Positions 48,481 through 61,821 of a DNA stretch of 64,000 bases are shown one piece after another. The stretch lies in NCBI GenBank assembly GCA_004123355.1, contig SCHM01000001.1, positions 7,636,193 through 7,700,192 on the forward strand, given 5' to 3'. The notes under the pieces were generated by a model, which was given only the letters and a program-made list of their open reading frames with translations, was not told the origin of the DNA and searched no databases. The stretch comes from Amphirosellinia nigrospora. Taxonomy: Eukaryota > Ascomycota > Sordariomycetes > Xylariales > Xylariaceae. The first letter of the stretch is position 1. Each line of letters begins with the position of its first letter. The position numbers and the translations under genes were made by a program.

Positions 48481-48862
48481 CTTTCATAATGAGGTGACGT
48501 AATAGGATATTATAGATAAATCATTGTTGCGAGTGTCCTATAGCTAGATGAGCCATAGATGCGTTTGAGGGCTCACCTTTACTCGGGACTCAGACACACA
48601 GTTCGAGATAAGGGGACTCTTGGCCACGACAGATCTCGAGGCATAGCCCTCTTTGAGGACAGCCAATTAGAGCCCTTGAGCAGAATTTCTTATCACGTTG
48701 GGTTCTCATTACACTAGCCAAAAACTTAGTGATAGCTTCATTTATAACTTTTATACATAGTTCACTTAGAATATGTCTGCTATTTTTAGTCATGAGGCTT
48801 AGCAAACACAATATTATATCTTTGCATAACCTCTTTTTTTTACGAATAGTTGTTATCAGAAC
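48481..48862. other. Spacer between the LTR-like copies
   Basis: About 380 bp, moderately AT-rich, no gene seen. Confidence 0.4.
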
Positions 48863-49060
48863 TGTCACGATCTACACAAAGGTAGGGTGTAAATATTTGT
48901 TGTTATATAGAGGACTAATAAAGTTATTTCCGTAGGCTTTATGTAACTATATGGCTATATACAAGGAGTTTTTTGTCTAACTAATCTTTAATCCCTGTTT
49001 TTAGCAGTATTTTTTTCTTTATGTTTTTTTGTCCCGAATAAAGCTATTTTATAGGTTTTA
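48863..49060 (+). repeat. LTR-like repeat, RIP-altered copy
   Basis: Same order of landmarks as 48,247-48,480 (TGTCACGA, GTAGGGTGTAA, CTATATACA), but with many C-to-T and G-to-A changes. It marks the island's right edge, where composition drops to repeat level. Confidence 0.5.
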
Positions 49061-49508
49061 TTTATTATTTAAGGTTTTATATATAGTGTTTTAATTAAAG
49101 TTGCTAAAAGGGTTTACTTTTAAATATTTTTATTATTAGCTTAATAGGCAACTTATTATCGCATAGTTTATTTTTTGCTGTACTATTAAGGTAAGCTAGG
49201 TTTATTAAAGTTCGCGGAATAAAATTTCTATAAATAATAGTTATATTTTTTTAAATCGGCAGTAGGTTGCTAAGTAGGTTTATAATGTTGCTAATTTACT
49301 AAGTATTATAGACCGCTTTATTATAGTTTATTATTTAGGACTTTTTCGTATAACTATTTTTTTTCGGTGCTTTTATTATCTTTTTTTACTAAAATTAAAC
49401 TTTTATCTTTTGTTTTTACTTTTTTATTTACTTCGTTTTAACTTAATAATCTTTTTATAATAGCTGGTTAAAGTTAAAAGTAATAAAATATAAAGAATAT
49501 ATCTAGTA
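49061..49508. other. AT-rich RIP-affected DNA
   Basis: About 450 bp of AT-rich sequence with partial GC, grading into the repeat block. Nothing recognised. Confidence 0.45.
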
Positions 49509-49513
49509 ATAAA

Positions 49514-49778
49514 TGTCACAGCCCCACTCTTTTAACCCACTTATCTGTGGCTGTGGCTGCACTGTGGCTGCCCCACAGGGAATGTGTGGCAGTACTGGGC
49601 TAGGCGGTGTGTGGCGGCAGTACTGGGCGGTGTGGGGCACACACACCCACAATTACTTATTGCCACCTGCAGGTCAATGTACTGGTACTTCCTTCCTTTC
49701 TTCCCTAAGTAAAATATTAGCTTCCAATATAGGGTAAATTAGGTGTCTGAACCTTCTGCCTGTGTTGCATCCATCACA
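49514..49778. mobile_element. Solo LTR, young, with 5-bp target duplication
   Basis: A 265-bp GC-rich block starting TGTCACAGCCCC and ending CATCCATCACA (TG...CA). It is flanked by identical ATAAA at 49,509-49,513 and 49,779-49,783. It carries many CpA/TpG steps untouched by RIP, in contrast to the DNA on both sides, so it inserted after the surrounding element was mutated. Rich in GTGGCTGTG and CACCGCC-like words. No internal region remains, as after LTR-LTR recombination. Open reading across it is incidental. Confidence 0.8.
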
Positions 49779-49783
49779 ATAAA

Positions 49784-52700
49784 TGCTATAATTTTAAAAT
49801 ATAAGTTCTTTTATAACATTCTATAATCTGGTAAAGGTTTATTTATTTATCCTTTAGTTTTTTTGCTTTTTTTAGTTTTATATATTTTATATTTAACTAT
49901 ATTTATTAGTTTAGTTAATATATAAATAAATTAAATTTACGTTTGTTAATATATTGTTAACTTTTTTAAGCTATGTTTATATTAATTTATAAGTTTTTTA
50001 GTATTAAGTTTATAGTTTTAGCGATTTTATTTGCTTTATTAAACTTTTTAATATTACGTAATAATAAATTAAAGTTTTAAAGTATAAGTAGTTTTACGTT
50101 AATTTTTAAATAGTAATTATAGTTTATAAAAAAAGTATTATTTTATTAATAATAATTTATATTATTAGTAGCGAATTTAGCTAGTAATAGTTAATCTATT
50201 TAATTGTTTTAATTTTTTAATATATATATCTGCAAATATTGTTTAAAAGCTTAGTTAAATATTTTTGTTTGCCCGTTTATTTATAAATAATATATTATAA
50301 ACGGTTTTAATATTAAGCCAAATTATTTTAAAAGTTATTTTTAAAACTTTAAAACGAACTAGGTTTTTCTATTTAAAATAATAATATTAAAAATACTATA
50401 AAATAAATAAACTTATAATATAAAAACGTTAATAAGCTTTTTTATATTTAATAACTTATATAGGATAAAATAGCGTATTTTAGTTAGTTAATCTATTATT
50501 ATTAATATATTAATATATTTTATTTATATTATATATATAAAAAGTTTTACGATATAATTTATTAATATATTAAACTATTTTCGGTAAAATATTAAAAACT
50601 ATATAGTAGTTTAACTGCTAGTTTTTTAAGTATTTTGTTTTTTATATAAATAATACGTTTTTACGTAAATAATAATATTTTTATAAATGCCCGGCTATTA
50701 GTATCTATATTATAATTTTAGCTATTTTTGCTTCGCTTTAATATTTAATCGGGAATATATTATACGATTTTATTAAAGCTTATTTAAAATAATTAACTTT
50801 AAATAAAAATAAACGTTTATTAAAATATATTTTATTATTAAAAACTTAGTATTTTACGAATAAAACGTTTATATATTTTTTTAAAAGTTTTATTTATAAT
50901 AATTTTATAAAAAAATAGTTCGTAATAGCGTGTATTATTAAAAAAAAGTTATAAATATTATCGATTAATTTGTTAATATAATTATATATTATAATAAAAT
51001 ATATATTTTTTAAAATAGCGTTAAATAGTACTATTTTTGTTAATTTTTTATTTAAAAATAGTTGCTATATTTTTAAAGCTATTTTATTATCCGCTATATT
51101 TTTTTCGTAAAAAAATCGTTAGGTTATCGATTTAATATATTTAGCTATATAGCTTTTAATTTTAGCTTATAAATAATTTAAAAATTAAATTAGCTAAAAA
51201 ACTTAAATTATTTAGCTTATTTTTAGCTTAAAATTTTAATAGTTATAAAATATTAAAAATTTTTATAATCTATAAATATTTAAATAAAGTTTTTAATATT
51301 TTAAAGTTTAAGCTTTTATTTTTTAAATATTTTAATAATATTTAGTAATTTTTATTATAAATTTTATAGTTAGATTTAGCTATTATATATTTTGCAAAAA
51401 AATAAGCTATAAAATAGAATGCTTTTTTTTTATCGAATTATAATAGTATTTTTTTTATAGCTTAGTTTAATATATTAGTTTTTACTATAGTTTTTTTTAT
51501 AGATCGAAATACTATAAATTATATAGTTATAAAAGCGTTTTTAAATATTTAAAATATAAAAATATATTTTTTTCTTTATTTTTATTTAAAGTTTTTACTG
51601 AAAAAGTTAGTAAAAAGCTTAGCGATTTTTAAAAAGCTTTTAATAAACTTTTATAATAGTTAGCGAAGTTTAAAAACTTTTAAAAGTTTTTAGTACTAAA
51701 ATTAATTAGTATTTTTTATAATTTTAATGCTTTTATTTTAGTTTTATTTATAAAATACTTTTAGTAAAAATTATAAAGCCGAAATACTTAATACGAATAA
51801 TATAAAATTCGTATTTATTAATATTAATTTATAGTCTTAATTCTTTTAAAGCTATTAATATTTTTTTATATATTTTATATACTTTTTTTTAATTTTTAAA
51901 TATATAAATATATTATTTAAATAAACTAATATAAATTTTTAAAAAAACTTATATAAAATATTATTAATATAACGTTAAAACGTACTTAAAATATTATATA
52001 AACCGAAAAAAATAATTAATATTTTATATAAACCGAATTTTATAATAAAAATAGTTTTTTATTTATTTTTTTTAGTTATAAATTTTATTAAACGCTACAA
52101 TAATATTTATTTTCGTAAAAATTTTTAAGCTAAATAATACGTTTAATATTTTATAAATTAATAATAATAAATAATAGTTTTTAATTATAACGTTATTTAA
52201 GCTTTTATAGTTTATATAAACTTATATACTTCCGTTAGGTTTTTTAGCAAGTAAAAAAACGCTAATACTAGCGATTTAAAAAGTCTAATAAATTTTTTTT
52301 CTAAATTTTTGTTTAAAAACTTTTTTATAACTTTAAATTTTTGTTAAAATAATAGTTTGTTTTTATAACTAAATAAGTTTTTCTTTTCTAGTATATTAAT
52401 TTTATAGTTATAAATATAATATAAAAATAGTTTTATAGCTTTAAATAATAAAAATATTTCGATTAAATTATAATAATTATAAAATAACTTTACTTTAATA
52501 TTTTTTAAAATAATTAATAACTTATTTTTTATATATTTATTAATATTTTTTTACGCTACTTTATTAAAAAAATACTTATTATATATATTATTAATAAAAC
52601 TATAATATTTCGGGTTTAATTTTTATTTATATTTTTTTTATTATTTTTTACGTTTAAAATAATATATATATTTAAATTAAATATATTTAATATTTTAAGC

Positions 52701-53734
52701 GCTAAAAAGTTAAAATATTAAAAGTTTTATATAATAAAACAAAATATAATTATATTTTATTGTTTATAAAATATAATAAAACTTATAGCTAATAATATAT
52801 ATATGTTTTTTTTTTCGTTAAATATATCTTAGATTAATACTATATTGTTTTTACGTACTAAAAAAATAACGCGTTTTTATTTGTTTTTTTTTTAGGCCAA
52901 AAGTATAAATCGCGTATATTTATTATATATATCTCTAATATAAATATAAAAATATTATTAGCTTAGTTTATATAAAGGTTATATTTTCGAAGCTAAAAAT
53001 ATTTAATTATTATAAATATATCTTTTTTAATATAATTAATAATATAATAACGCGCTTTTTATATTCTTTAATAATAAGCGTAATTTTTATAAATTACATA
53101 ATATTACTAACGCGCTTTTTATTTATAAAACGTAATTTTTTAATATATTAATATTAAAATATTATAACTTATTTCGCGTACTTTTTATTCGTTTAAAAAA
53201 GCAATTATATATTTTAAATTTAGTAGCGTAATTACTCTTGTTATTTTATTATTTTAAAATATTATTATTTCGAAAAAAAACAAATATTTAATTATTTACA
53301 CCGAACTTAAATAAATAACCTTATATACGCAGCTTTAACTAAAGTTTAAGCTAAAGCTTATGTTTTTAAATAATTATTATTATTTTTTATATTAATAAAA
53401 TCGTTTAATTTTTAAAACGTATTATTTTTTTCTTAAATTATTCGTTATAATTTATATATAAAAATTAATATTTTTATATAAGCGTATTTTTTACTTAATA
53501 AAAGTTATTTGTAAAAAAAAACTAGTTTATAAAAAAAGCTAAATTATAATTAATAATACCGAAACCGGTTTTAAAAATTAATAATTTTATTTTAAGTTTT
53601 AATATATTAGTTTTTAATATTTTTAATTATACGCATTTTTTTTTTACGTATTTATTTTTATATATTCTAGTTATTTATAATATAAGCATAACTTTTTTAT
53701 AATCTATTATTTTTTTTATAATTAATAATTATTG
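49784..53734 (-). mobile_element. Fossil Ty3/gypsy retrotransposon, RIP-ruined
   Basis: AT-rich block whose minus-strand reading keeps Ty3/gypsy reverse-transcriptase signatures: the LAKKPNGS-like entry motif near 52,210-52,262, the ND-x-IKN-x-Y-x-L region just below it, and the YFGFII-type segment near 51,780-51,830. Order and strand agree with a polyprotein running from high to low coordinates. Gag and integrase ends are not recognised. Broken at very many places; old compared with the solo LTR beside it. Confidence 0.6.
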
Positions 53735-53885
53735 TGTTAAATAGCTAAAGGGTACAATATTATACGTAATAATAAATAAAATAAATATTAGTATATATTG
53801 ATTATTTTTTTTTAACTATTTATACGAAAGCTAAGCTTTTGTGCGGAGAATTTTTTTATACGAAAAAAATTTTACTACGGTATAT
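53735..53885 (+). repeat. 290-bp repeat, copy 5 (first half only)
   Basis: Matches the first 150 bp of 9438-9723 (TGTTAAATAGCTAAAGGGTA onward), then stops where the GC-rich block begins. The second half is not found beyond that block. Confidence 0.7.
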
Positions 53886-54216
53886 AGTTACGGATCTGCA
53901 GGCTCTAGTGGCTGTGCCCCACCACTAGCCACAGCACCCGTAATCTCCACTTGCAGTAACTGCCACTCGCAGTGAATGCGTGACTACCATTCGCAGTAAA
54001 TGCAGTGTAGTAAATACATAACTGCCATTCGCAGTAAATGCAGTGCAGTAAATAAAAACAAGTACTAGTAGTAAATACAGCCGCCCCGCGGGTATTTAAA
54101 CAGCTGCCTATAATGTAGACTTAAACCTTCCTTTTTTTTTACTTTATTTATAGATTTTATATACAATATACCATATATACTAAAGCTTTATTTCTTCGAG
54201 TATATAAAGCGTAACT
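53886..54216. repeat. GC-rich tandem-repeat block, little RIP
   Basis: Bounded by inverted hexamers AGTTAC (53,886-53,891) and GTAACT (54,211-54,216). The first 220 bp are GC-rich with repeated units of about 38 bp built on CCATTCGCAGTAAATGCAGT (at least two close and two looser copies), then a T-rich tail. Intact CpA steps show that it escaped RIP. Its end structure recalls an LTR (TGTTAC...GTAACA) with altered outer bases, but no target duplication is visible. Confidence 0.55.
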
Positions 54217-56594
54217 ATTTATAAATTTTTAAAATATTATAAAATATTAGGATTATTTTTATAATATTTTTTAATTAAACTAAACAACTAATTTAACTTA
54301 AAAATATTAAAATATTTTTTAAAAAAGAACTAAAATAATAAGCGCGTGCGGCTGTATGTACTAAAGCTTTTGTTAATATTTCGGACTTATTTGCTTCGAA
54401 TATTTAAAATAATAAGCTTTTTATAATAAAACTTTAGTAAATAATAAAAAAATATATTTATTTTAGCTTTTTTAATTATACGGAAACTATAATAGTAAGA
54501 TATAAAAGCTAATTATTTTTAACTGATTTAATATAGCAGTTCTGTAGTATTATTAATAACTATATATTTAAAAAATAAAAATTCGATATAAATATAGCTA
54601 GTTTTAATTAAATAGTTTAATATTTAATTAATAATTATATAAAACTATAAATAAAAAGCGTTAAGTTTAGCTTTTATTTTAAACTAATAATATATTATAA
54701 TAAAATAATTTAGTTTAGCTTTAATAAAAATATAAATTAAACTAGTATAAATAATATATAAAAATTTTATTGCTATTTTTTAAAAAATAAAATACGCGCT
54801 TTTTTAATAATAGTTTATTATTATTTTATTACTAATTTATATATATTCGCTAAAAATTAAATAAATAAAATAAAGTTTTATTTAATTAAGCAAAAAAATA
54901 AAATAAAATTATTATTTTTTATAATAAAGCATATATTATATTAATATATATTATTAATATTTTTTAACTTATAATTAAAAGTAATTTTAGCTAATAATAA
55001 ACCGACTAATAAACTATTAATTAATTATTAAATAAACTATAAAAAACTAAATAATATAATTACGCTTAAAATAATCTAAATATTTCGAACTAATAAATAG
55101 TTAATTTGCTAGGTTATTATAAAATAACTTTTATTTTATTAAATAATAAAAAAAGTAGCTAATATATAGCTAAAATATTAATATTTATTTTTTATAATAA
55201 TATAATTAAAAATAAACTTAAGTTTAAAATATAAATTCGAGCTATATAAAATTGCTTTAAATTTAATACTAATTTTTATAATAATATAGCTAAAATAACT
55301 AATATTAAAACTTATATCGGAAGCTATATAGCTAATAATTTTTATTTTTATTTTTTATCCGATTATTTTAATATATTTATTAATTTAAAAGCTATTTTAA
55401 AACATTTCGAAAAAATTTATATTAACGTTAACTATAATAAAAAAACTAAAATTAATTTTTAATTATTTAGTTTTAATTAATATATATTAGCTAAATTTTT
55501 TAAGTTTTAAATTATTTTTATTTGTTTAGCTAATAAAACTAAACTTAATAAAACTAAATAAAAAAAAAATTTAAAAATAAGCTGTTTTTTAACTAATAAC
55601 TAAAGTTATATTAAAATATTTAAAAAAAATATTAACTTTAATATTTACGCGAAATATTATTTTTAAATAGCTTATTATTTAATAATAACTAATTATAAAC
55701 AAAATAAAACTTATAAAAAAAAAACGTAAAAGTTTACTACTATAATTTTTATTTTTATTTTTTTTATTTTTGCTCGAATAACTTTTTATTTTATTTTAAA
55801 ACTAAATAATAATAATAATAATAATTTTGCCCAACTATTTAAACCTAACGCTAATAAAATATAATAATTAATTTTTAACGGTAAATATTTTAATTATTAT
55901 TAATAAAAATATATTTTAAAAAAATACTTTTTAAAAAATTAAACTTTAATAAATAAAAGCTTAAGTTGCTATTTTAGCTATATATAATATATTAGATATT
56001 AAGCGGTTAATATATAAAAAAATAAACTTATAATAAGCACGGAAAAAAAAAAATAACTTTAAAAAAATAGCTTTTTTTTAAAAGAAATATTTTTAAAAAA
56101 TATTATTAATTATAAAATAAATTTAATAAAAAAGTATTTAGGCAAAAAACTTTTATTATATATTTATATTTTATATAATAATAGATTTTTTTAATTATAA
56201 ATAATTTTTTTAAAAATATAAAATAAATATATATATAAACGTAAACTAATAATTCGTTAAAAAATTATTAAATTATTTAACTTTATTATTATTACGGACT
56301 TTTTTGCTAAAAAAGTTATAAAATATAATAATAAAAATAAAAAAAATATTAATCGGGCTTTTTTATTATTATTAATATATAAAAAAACTTTTAAAAATAA
56401 ACTTATAATTATTATTAATTCGATTTACAATATAATTTTAAGCAAACTATAGTTTAAATATTACGATATTTTGCTAAATTATTAGCAAAACTACTTAATA
56501 TTTTTATTTTAGCTATTTTTTAATTATAATATAAAGTATTATTTAATAATAAATAGCAAATATATAGCTATAATATTTAGCTTATTAACTTAAC
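54217..56594. other. AT-rich RIP-degraded DNA
   Basis: 2.4 kb without coding signal between copies 5 and 6 of the 290-bp repeat, which are in the same orientation. It could be the internal part of a short retroelement with those as its LTRs, but no protein motif supports this. Confidence 0.45.
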
Positions 56595-56879
56595 TATTAA
56601 ATAGCTAAGGGGTATATATTATATATAATAATAAATAAAATAAATATTAGTATATATTGATTTATTTTTTCTAACTATTCGTACGAAAGCTAAGCTTTCG
56701 TATAAAGAATTTTTTTATATAAAAAAATTCTGCCGTAATATATTATATAACTAAATCGGGCGGATATATTAGTTTAATTTTATTATATAAATAACTAATA
56801 TTATAGTTAATAATTAGCTATTATACGTAGTTAATACTAATATATTAACTTTATATATAAATAATATATAATTATAATA
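56595..56879 (+). repeat. 290-bp repeat, copy 6
   Basis: Direct match to 9438-9723, retaining CTAACTATTCGTACGAAAGC and AACTAAATCGGGCGG. Confidence 0.8.
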
Positions 56880-57268
56880 TTAGTTTTTTTTTTTTAGCTA
56901 TAGTATATTTTATACGATTGTTTTTTTAATATAAAAAATCTAAATATAAAAAAATATTAAATATATCGTATAATAAATATATAAATAAAAAAGCGCTTAA
57001 TAATATATTAAATTGCTATTTTTTTAAAATACCCGGTGCTTATATAACTATATATAAAAAAAAAGTTAATAAGTATAAATAAAAAACTAACCTATATATA
57101 ATTATTATATATAATTTTTTTATTTAATTTGTTTAAATATTTTAAAAAATTAAATAATACGTTACTCCTATATTTTTGCTATTATATAAATTAGGTTATT
57201 TTTATACTATTTTTCCGTTTTTTTTTTTTTTTTTTTTTTTACGCGCGTATACTTATACTTATATATAT

Positions 57269-57299
<31 letters not shown>

Positions 57300-59420
57300 G
57301 TATATATATTTTAATTAATTTTATAACTTATATAATATTAAGTTTAATAATTATTATATAATAAATATAATATTAATAGCAATATTAATAATAATATTAA
57401 TAATACTAATAATATTAATAATAATATTATTGCTATTATTACTATTATTATTATTATACGTAAAGCTTTCTAAGTTTTTTTAAATATTATATTAATAAAT
57501 AATTAAAGCAAAATTATTATTATTATTAATAATAGCTGCTGCAAAACTTATTAACCTTATTAAGGTTTTTTGTTTATGTTTACGTTTTTTATTTTTAGTA
57601 ATATTGCGTAGTTTTAAAATTTCGTACGTTTAAAAAATAATAGTACTATTAAAGTTTATAGCTTTTTTATTAAAAATTAAGCTTATAAAGCTTTTATACT
57701 AACGTTATATATAAACGTACGTATATTTTTATTTGTTTATTTTATATAAATAATTTTTAATATATATTTTAGCTAATTTATTTTATTATATAATAAAATA
57801 AAAAAATATAATCGTTTTTACTTTTATATAATATTATTTTTTAAGTATTATCGATTATTATTTTTATTAATATATAAATAAAGTTCGTATATTAAAAAAA
57901 TATTTTATATAATTTTTATTTAAAATTATAGCTAAATTATTATTTTATATTAAATAATTTGCGCAATAGTTATATTAATTATTAAAATTTTATTTAACTA
58001 ATATTATATAATATTAAGTTTTTAAAGCAGCGTTTATAGCGCTTATATATAATAATCGTATAATATTTATTATTTTTATTATATATAGTTTAAATTTAAA
58101 AAAAAAAAGAAAAAAATAAAAAATTAATCGTACGCGTTATTTTTTAAGGTATAAATTTTAATTGTTATTTTTACTATAATTTTCTAACTTTTTTACTATT
58201 TATATATAATATTTATTTTTTAAATATTTATATATAATATATTATTTTATATATATTTAGCCGCTATTTATTATATAAACGTACTTTTTATAGTTTTTTA
58301 ATAAATATTTTAATTTATATAAACAGTTTATTTATAAAAACTAAAATTTTAATACTTAGTTTAATATACGCTTAATAAATATATTAGTTAAATTATTTTT
58401 ATTATTAATTTATTATATTTTAAAAATTTTTTTTTTTTATATAACTTTTAAAAAAATATAATATTTATTATAATTTTTTTTTTTAAATTATTTTTAGTTT
58501 AATTAAATAATCGTATAACGATTTAAAATTTAAATATAAAATAGTAAATATTAAAAATAAATTAAATATTTTTATAATTTTTTAAAATATTATATAAAAA
58601 ATAATAATATTATTAAAACCGTTAATTATATTATATAATTTATTAGCTAAAATATTTCGTATAATTTTTTTATATTTATTTAAATTTTAATATATAATAT
58701 TATTTTTAATTTTAAAATTTAAGTTTATTATATTTTTATATAAGCTTTAATTATAAATATAATAATAAATTTAAACTATAAAATTATATTTATATTATTT
58801 ATAAATAATTTATTTATAAAAATAAAAAGCTTTATATAATAAAAATTAAAAAAATAAATATAAACTTTTTTAATAAGTTATTTTTTTTATTTAATTTATT
58901 TATTTAATATTTTAATATTATATAATTATAATTTAATAATTTAAACTATAATAATAAAATTGTATATAGTTTTAAATTAATATATATTATTAATATATAT
59001 TTTTTTAGTTCGTTAAAAAATATAAGTTTAAACGAATTTTTTTATACGAAAATTAATTTTAGTTAAATTTTTAGTTTAGTTTTTTAAATTATTATAATAT
59101 TTTATTTATATAAAAAATTTTTTATTATTAAACTTAAAAAATATTTAAAAAATAAATTTTTTTTAGTTTTACGCGAAGTTTCGTTTATTTAAATTTTTTT
59201 TTTTCGCGCAATAAAAATCTAACGTAATAAAGTTTAATATTTATCCGTTTATATTTTAATTATTTTAAAAATATTTAAATTATTATATATAATTAATAAA
59301 TATAAATCGTATATAAATATTTATATTTTAAGTTTTTTTTAATAATATTAATAATATATTTTAAACTAATATAGCTTAAATTTAGCTAAGCTATATAAAA
59401 ATTATATAATATATAAAATA
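56595..59420 (+). repeat. RIP-degraded 2.83-kb unit, inverted right-flank copy
   Basis: The reverse complement of 2216-5047 along its whole length. Starts with the 290-bp repeat (56,595-56,879), then poly-T near 57,219, the AAT/AGC-like stretch near 57,361-57,460 and the partially preserved tract near 57,526-57,607. It ends near 59,415 at the match to base 2216. The only complete copy on this side. Confidence 0.75.
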
Positions 59421-61555
59421 ATTTTTAAAAAATATTTTTTTTTTAGCTTTAAAAATAAATAAATATAAATATCGCGCAATAGTTTATTTTTTAATTAAAT
59501 ATAAACTTAAATAATATTTTTAAATTTATATAAAATTCCGAAATTTTATATAAAATAAAACTAAATATTAAAATTAACTATTAGTTTATTTATTAAATTA
59601 TTAACGATTAAATTAAAATAATATTTTTTTTAATATTATTATATTTTTATATAATAAGTTTAAATTTTTATATAGTTTTATAATTTTTTTTTTAACTTTT
59701 TATATAAATAAAATTTAAAAATATATTTTTTTTATAATATTTAAATTATATATAATAAATTTAAAAACGTTTTATATAATAAATTTATTAATTTTTATTA
59801 TATTTAATTTTTTAAATAGTTTATTAAAAATTATAATAATTTTATTTATATATAGTTTAATTATTAATTTAAAAGCTTATTTTTTTTTTTTATTAAAAAA
59901 ATTTATAAATTTAAATATTATATAATAAATATATTTAAATATTATATAATAATAAAGCTAAATTTTTTTTTTTTAGCTAATTATATTTTTTTTAATAATT
60001 ATTAGCTATATAAATTATATATTATTTTAATTAAAATTATTTATTTAAATATTTTTATATAATAATATAGTTTAATTTATATATATTAAAAAATATTAGT
60101 TTATTAATCGAAGCTATAATTATATTTAATTTTTTAATTGTTTTAATTTTATATAGTTTTTTTTTTTATTTTTTTTTTTTATATTAAAATTTTATTTCGA
60201 AAAAAAATATAAATATATATATAAAAATAATTTATTTCGTTTATTAATTATATAATTAATTTTAACTTTTATATAGTTTTTATATAATATTTTTATTATT
60301 TTTTAAATAGTTATTATTTTTTATATAATAAAAAAAATAAAAAAATTTTTTATTAATATAAAAATAAGCTTTAAAAATAAAAAAATTAATATAAAATTTA
60401 AGTTTAATAGTATTATTTAATATTTTTATTATTATTTATAAAATTAATTTATTATTTATATATATATTAATTTTTTTTTAAAAAATATTATATATACGTT
60501 TAAATAGCTTATATATTTATTTTATTTTATTTATTATTTAATATATTTTTAAATATTTTATAATATTAATATAATTATTTTATATATTTTTTAAATTTAT
60601 TTAATAAAAAATTTATTTTAAAATTATATATAATATTATTAAAAAGTTTTTAATAAATATTAATTTAATATTTATATAATATTTTTTATATATATAAATA
60701 TTAATTTTAAAAAAATTATTGTTTAAAATAATATAATAGCGTTAATAATATATAATATATTTAATTATTATTTATAACGTTTATAATTATTTTATAATTA
60801 AATTTATAGTTATTTTTAATTATAAATTTAAATTATTATAAAGTTTTATTATATATTTAATAATAATAAAAATTTTTGATTTTTTTAAAATAAATTATTT
60901 AATTTTATATTTTGCGTAAAATAATATTTATATAATTTTTCCGTATAAAATATTTAAATCGTTTATATAAATAATATAGTTTAATTTTTATAAAATAGCT
61001 ATTTATATAAGCTAATATTAAAACAAATAGTTTTATTTATATATAATAAAAATATTATTTTTGTTTTTTATATAATAATATTTTTATTATTTATACTTTT
61101 AAACAGTTTATATTTTTTAAAAAAATAAAAATAAAATAAAAATATTTAAAATATAAATATTATATAATTAATCTAATTATTAATTTTTATTATATTAATT
61201 AAAATTATTATATAGTTTTTATTAAAGTTTATTTTAGTTGTTTAAAAGTTTAAATAATTCTAGCTTTTAAGTTTTTTATATATAAACTTTTTTTAGTTTT
61301 TTTATAAAAAATTTTAAAACTTTTATATTTTAAATAATATTTTAATATTTTATATAATATTAATTATTAAATATAAATAAATTAAATAATTAGTTTATTA
61401 TTAATTAAATATTTTTTTTATTATATAATATATAAATATATTATTTATAATATTTATAATATTTTATTTTATATATTTAAATTTCTTTTTTTTTTTTTAT
61501 ATATATTTAAATAGCTTTTATATTTAATTAAATAAGTTAAAAATTTTTAAAAGTT
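59421..61555. other. AT-rich RIP-degraded DNA
   Basis: 2.1 kb, among the most AT-rich in the window. No motif recognised and no clear match to the left flank. Confidence 0.45.
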
Positions 61556-61821
61556 AATATTAAATTATAGTATTATTATTATAAAGTTAATATATTAATA
61601 TATATATATTAATAGTTAATTATAATATTTATTGTTTATATAATAAATTAAGCTAATATATCCGCCCGATTTAGTTATATAGTAATATAGCAAAATTTTT
61701 TTCGTATAAAAAAATTCTTTATATAAAAGCCTAGTTTTATATAATAATTAAAAAATAAATTAATAATTATAATATTTATTTTATATTATTATATAATATT
61801 ATACTTTTTAGCTATTTAATA
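61556..61821 (-). repeat. 290-bp repeat, copy 7 (minus orientation)
   Basis: Reverse-complement match to 9438-9723 with small deletions. Keeps CCGCCCGATTTAGTTATA and ends TTTTTAGCTATTTAATA exactly as copy 3. Confidence 0.75.

Noticed and set aside
49513-49737. Open frame starting at the solo LTR
   Set aside because: It lies inside the LTR and reads as low-complexity Cys/Gly; not a gene.
57176-57361. Open frame of mostly Tyr/Ile/Phe in AT-rich DNA
   Set aside because: Produced by poly-T and TA repeats in the RIP-degraded unit.
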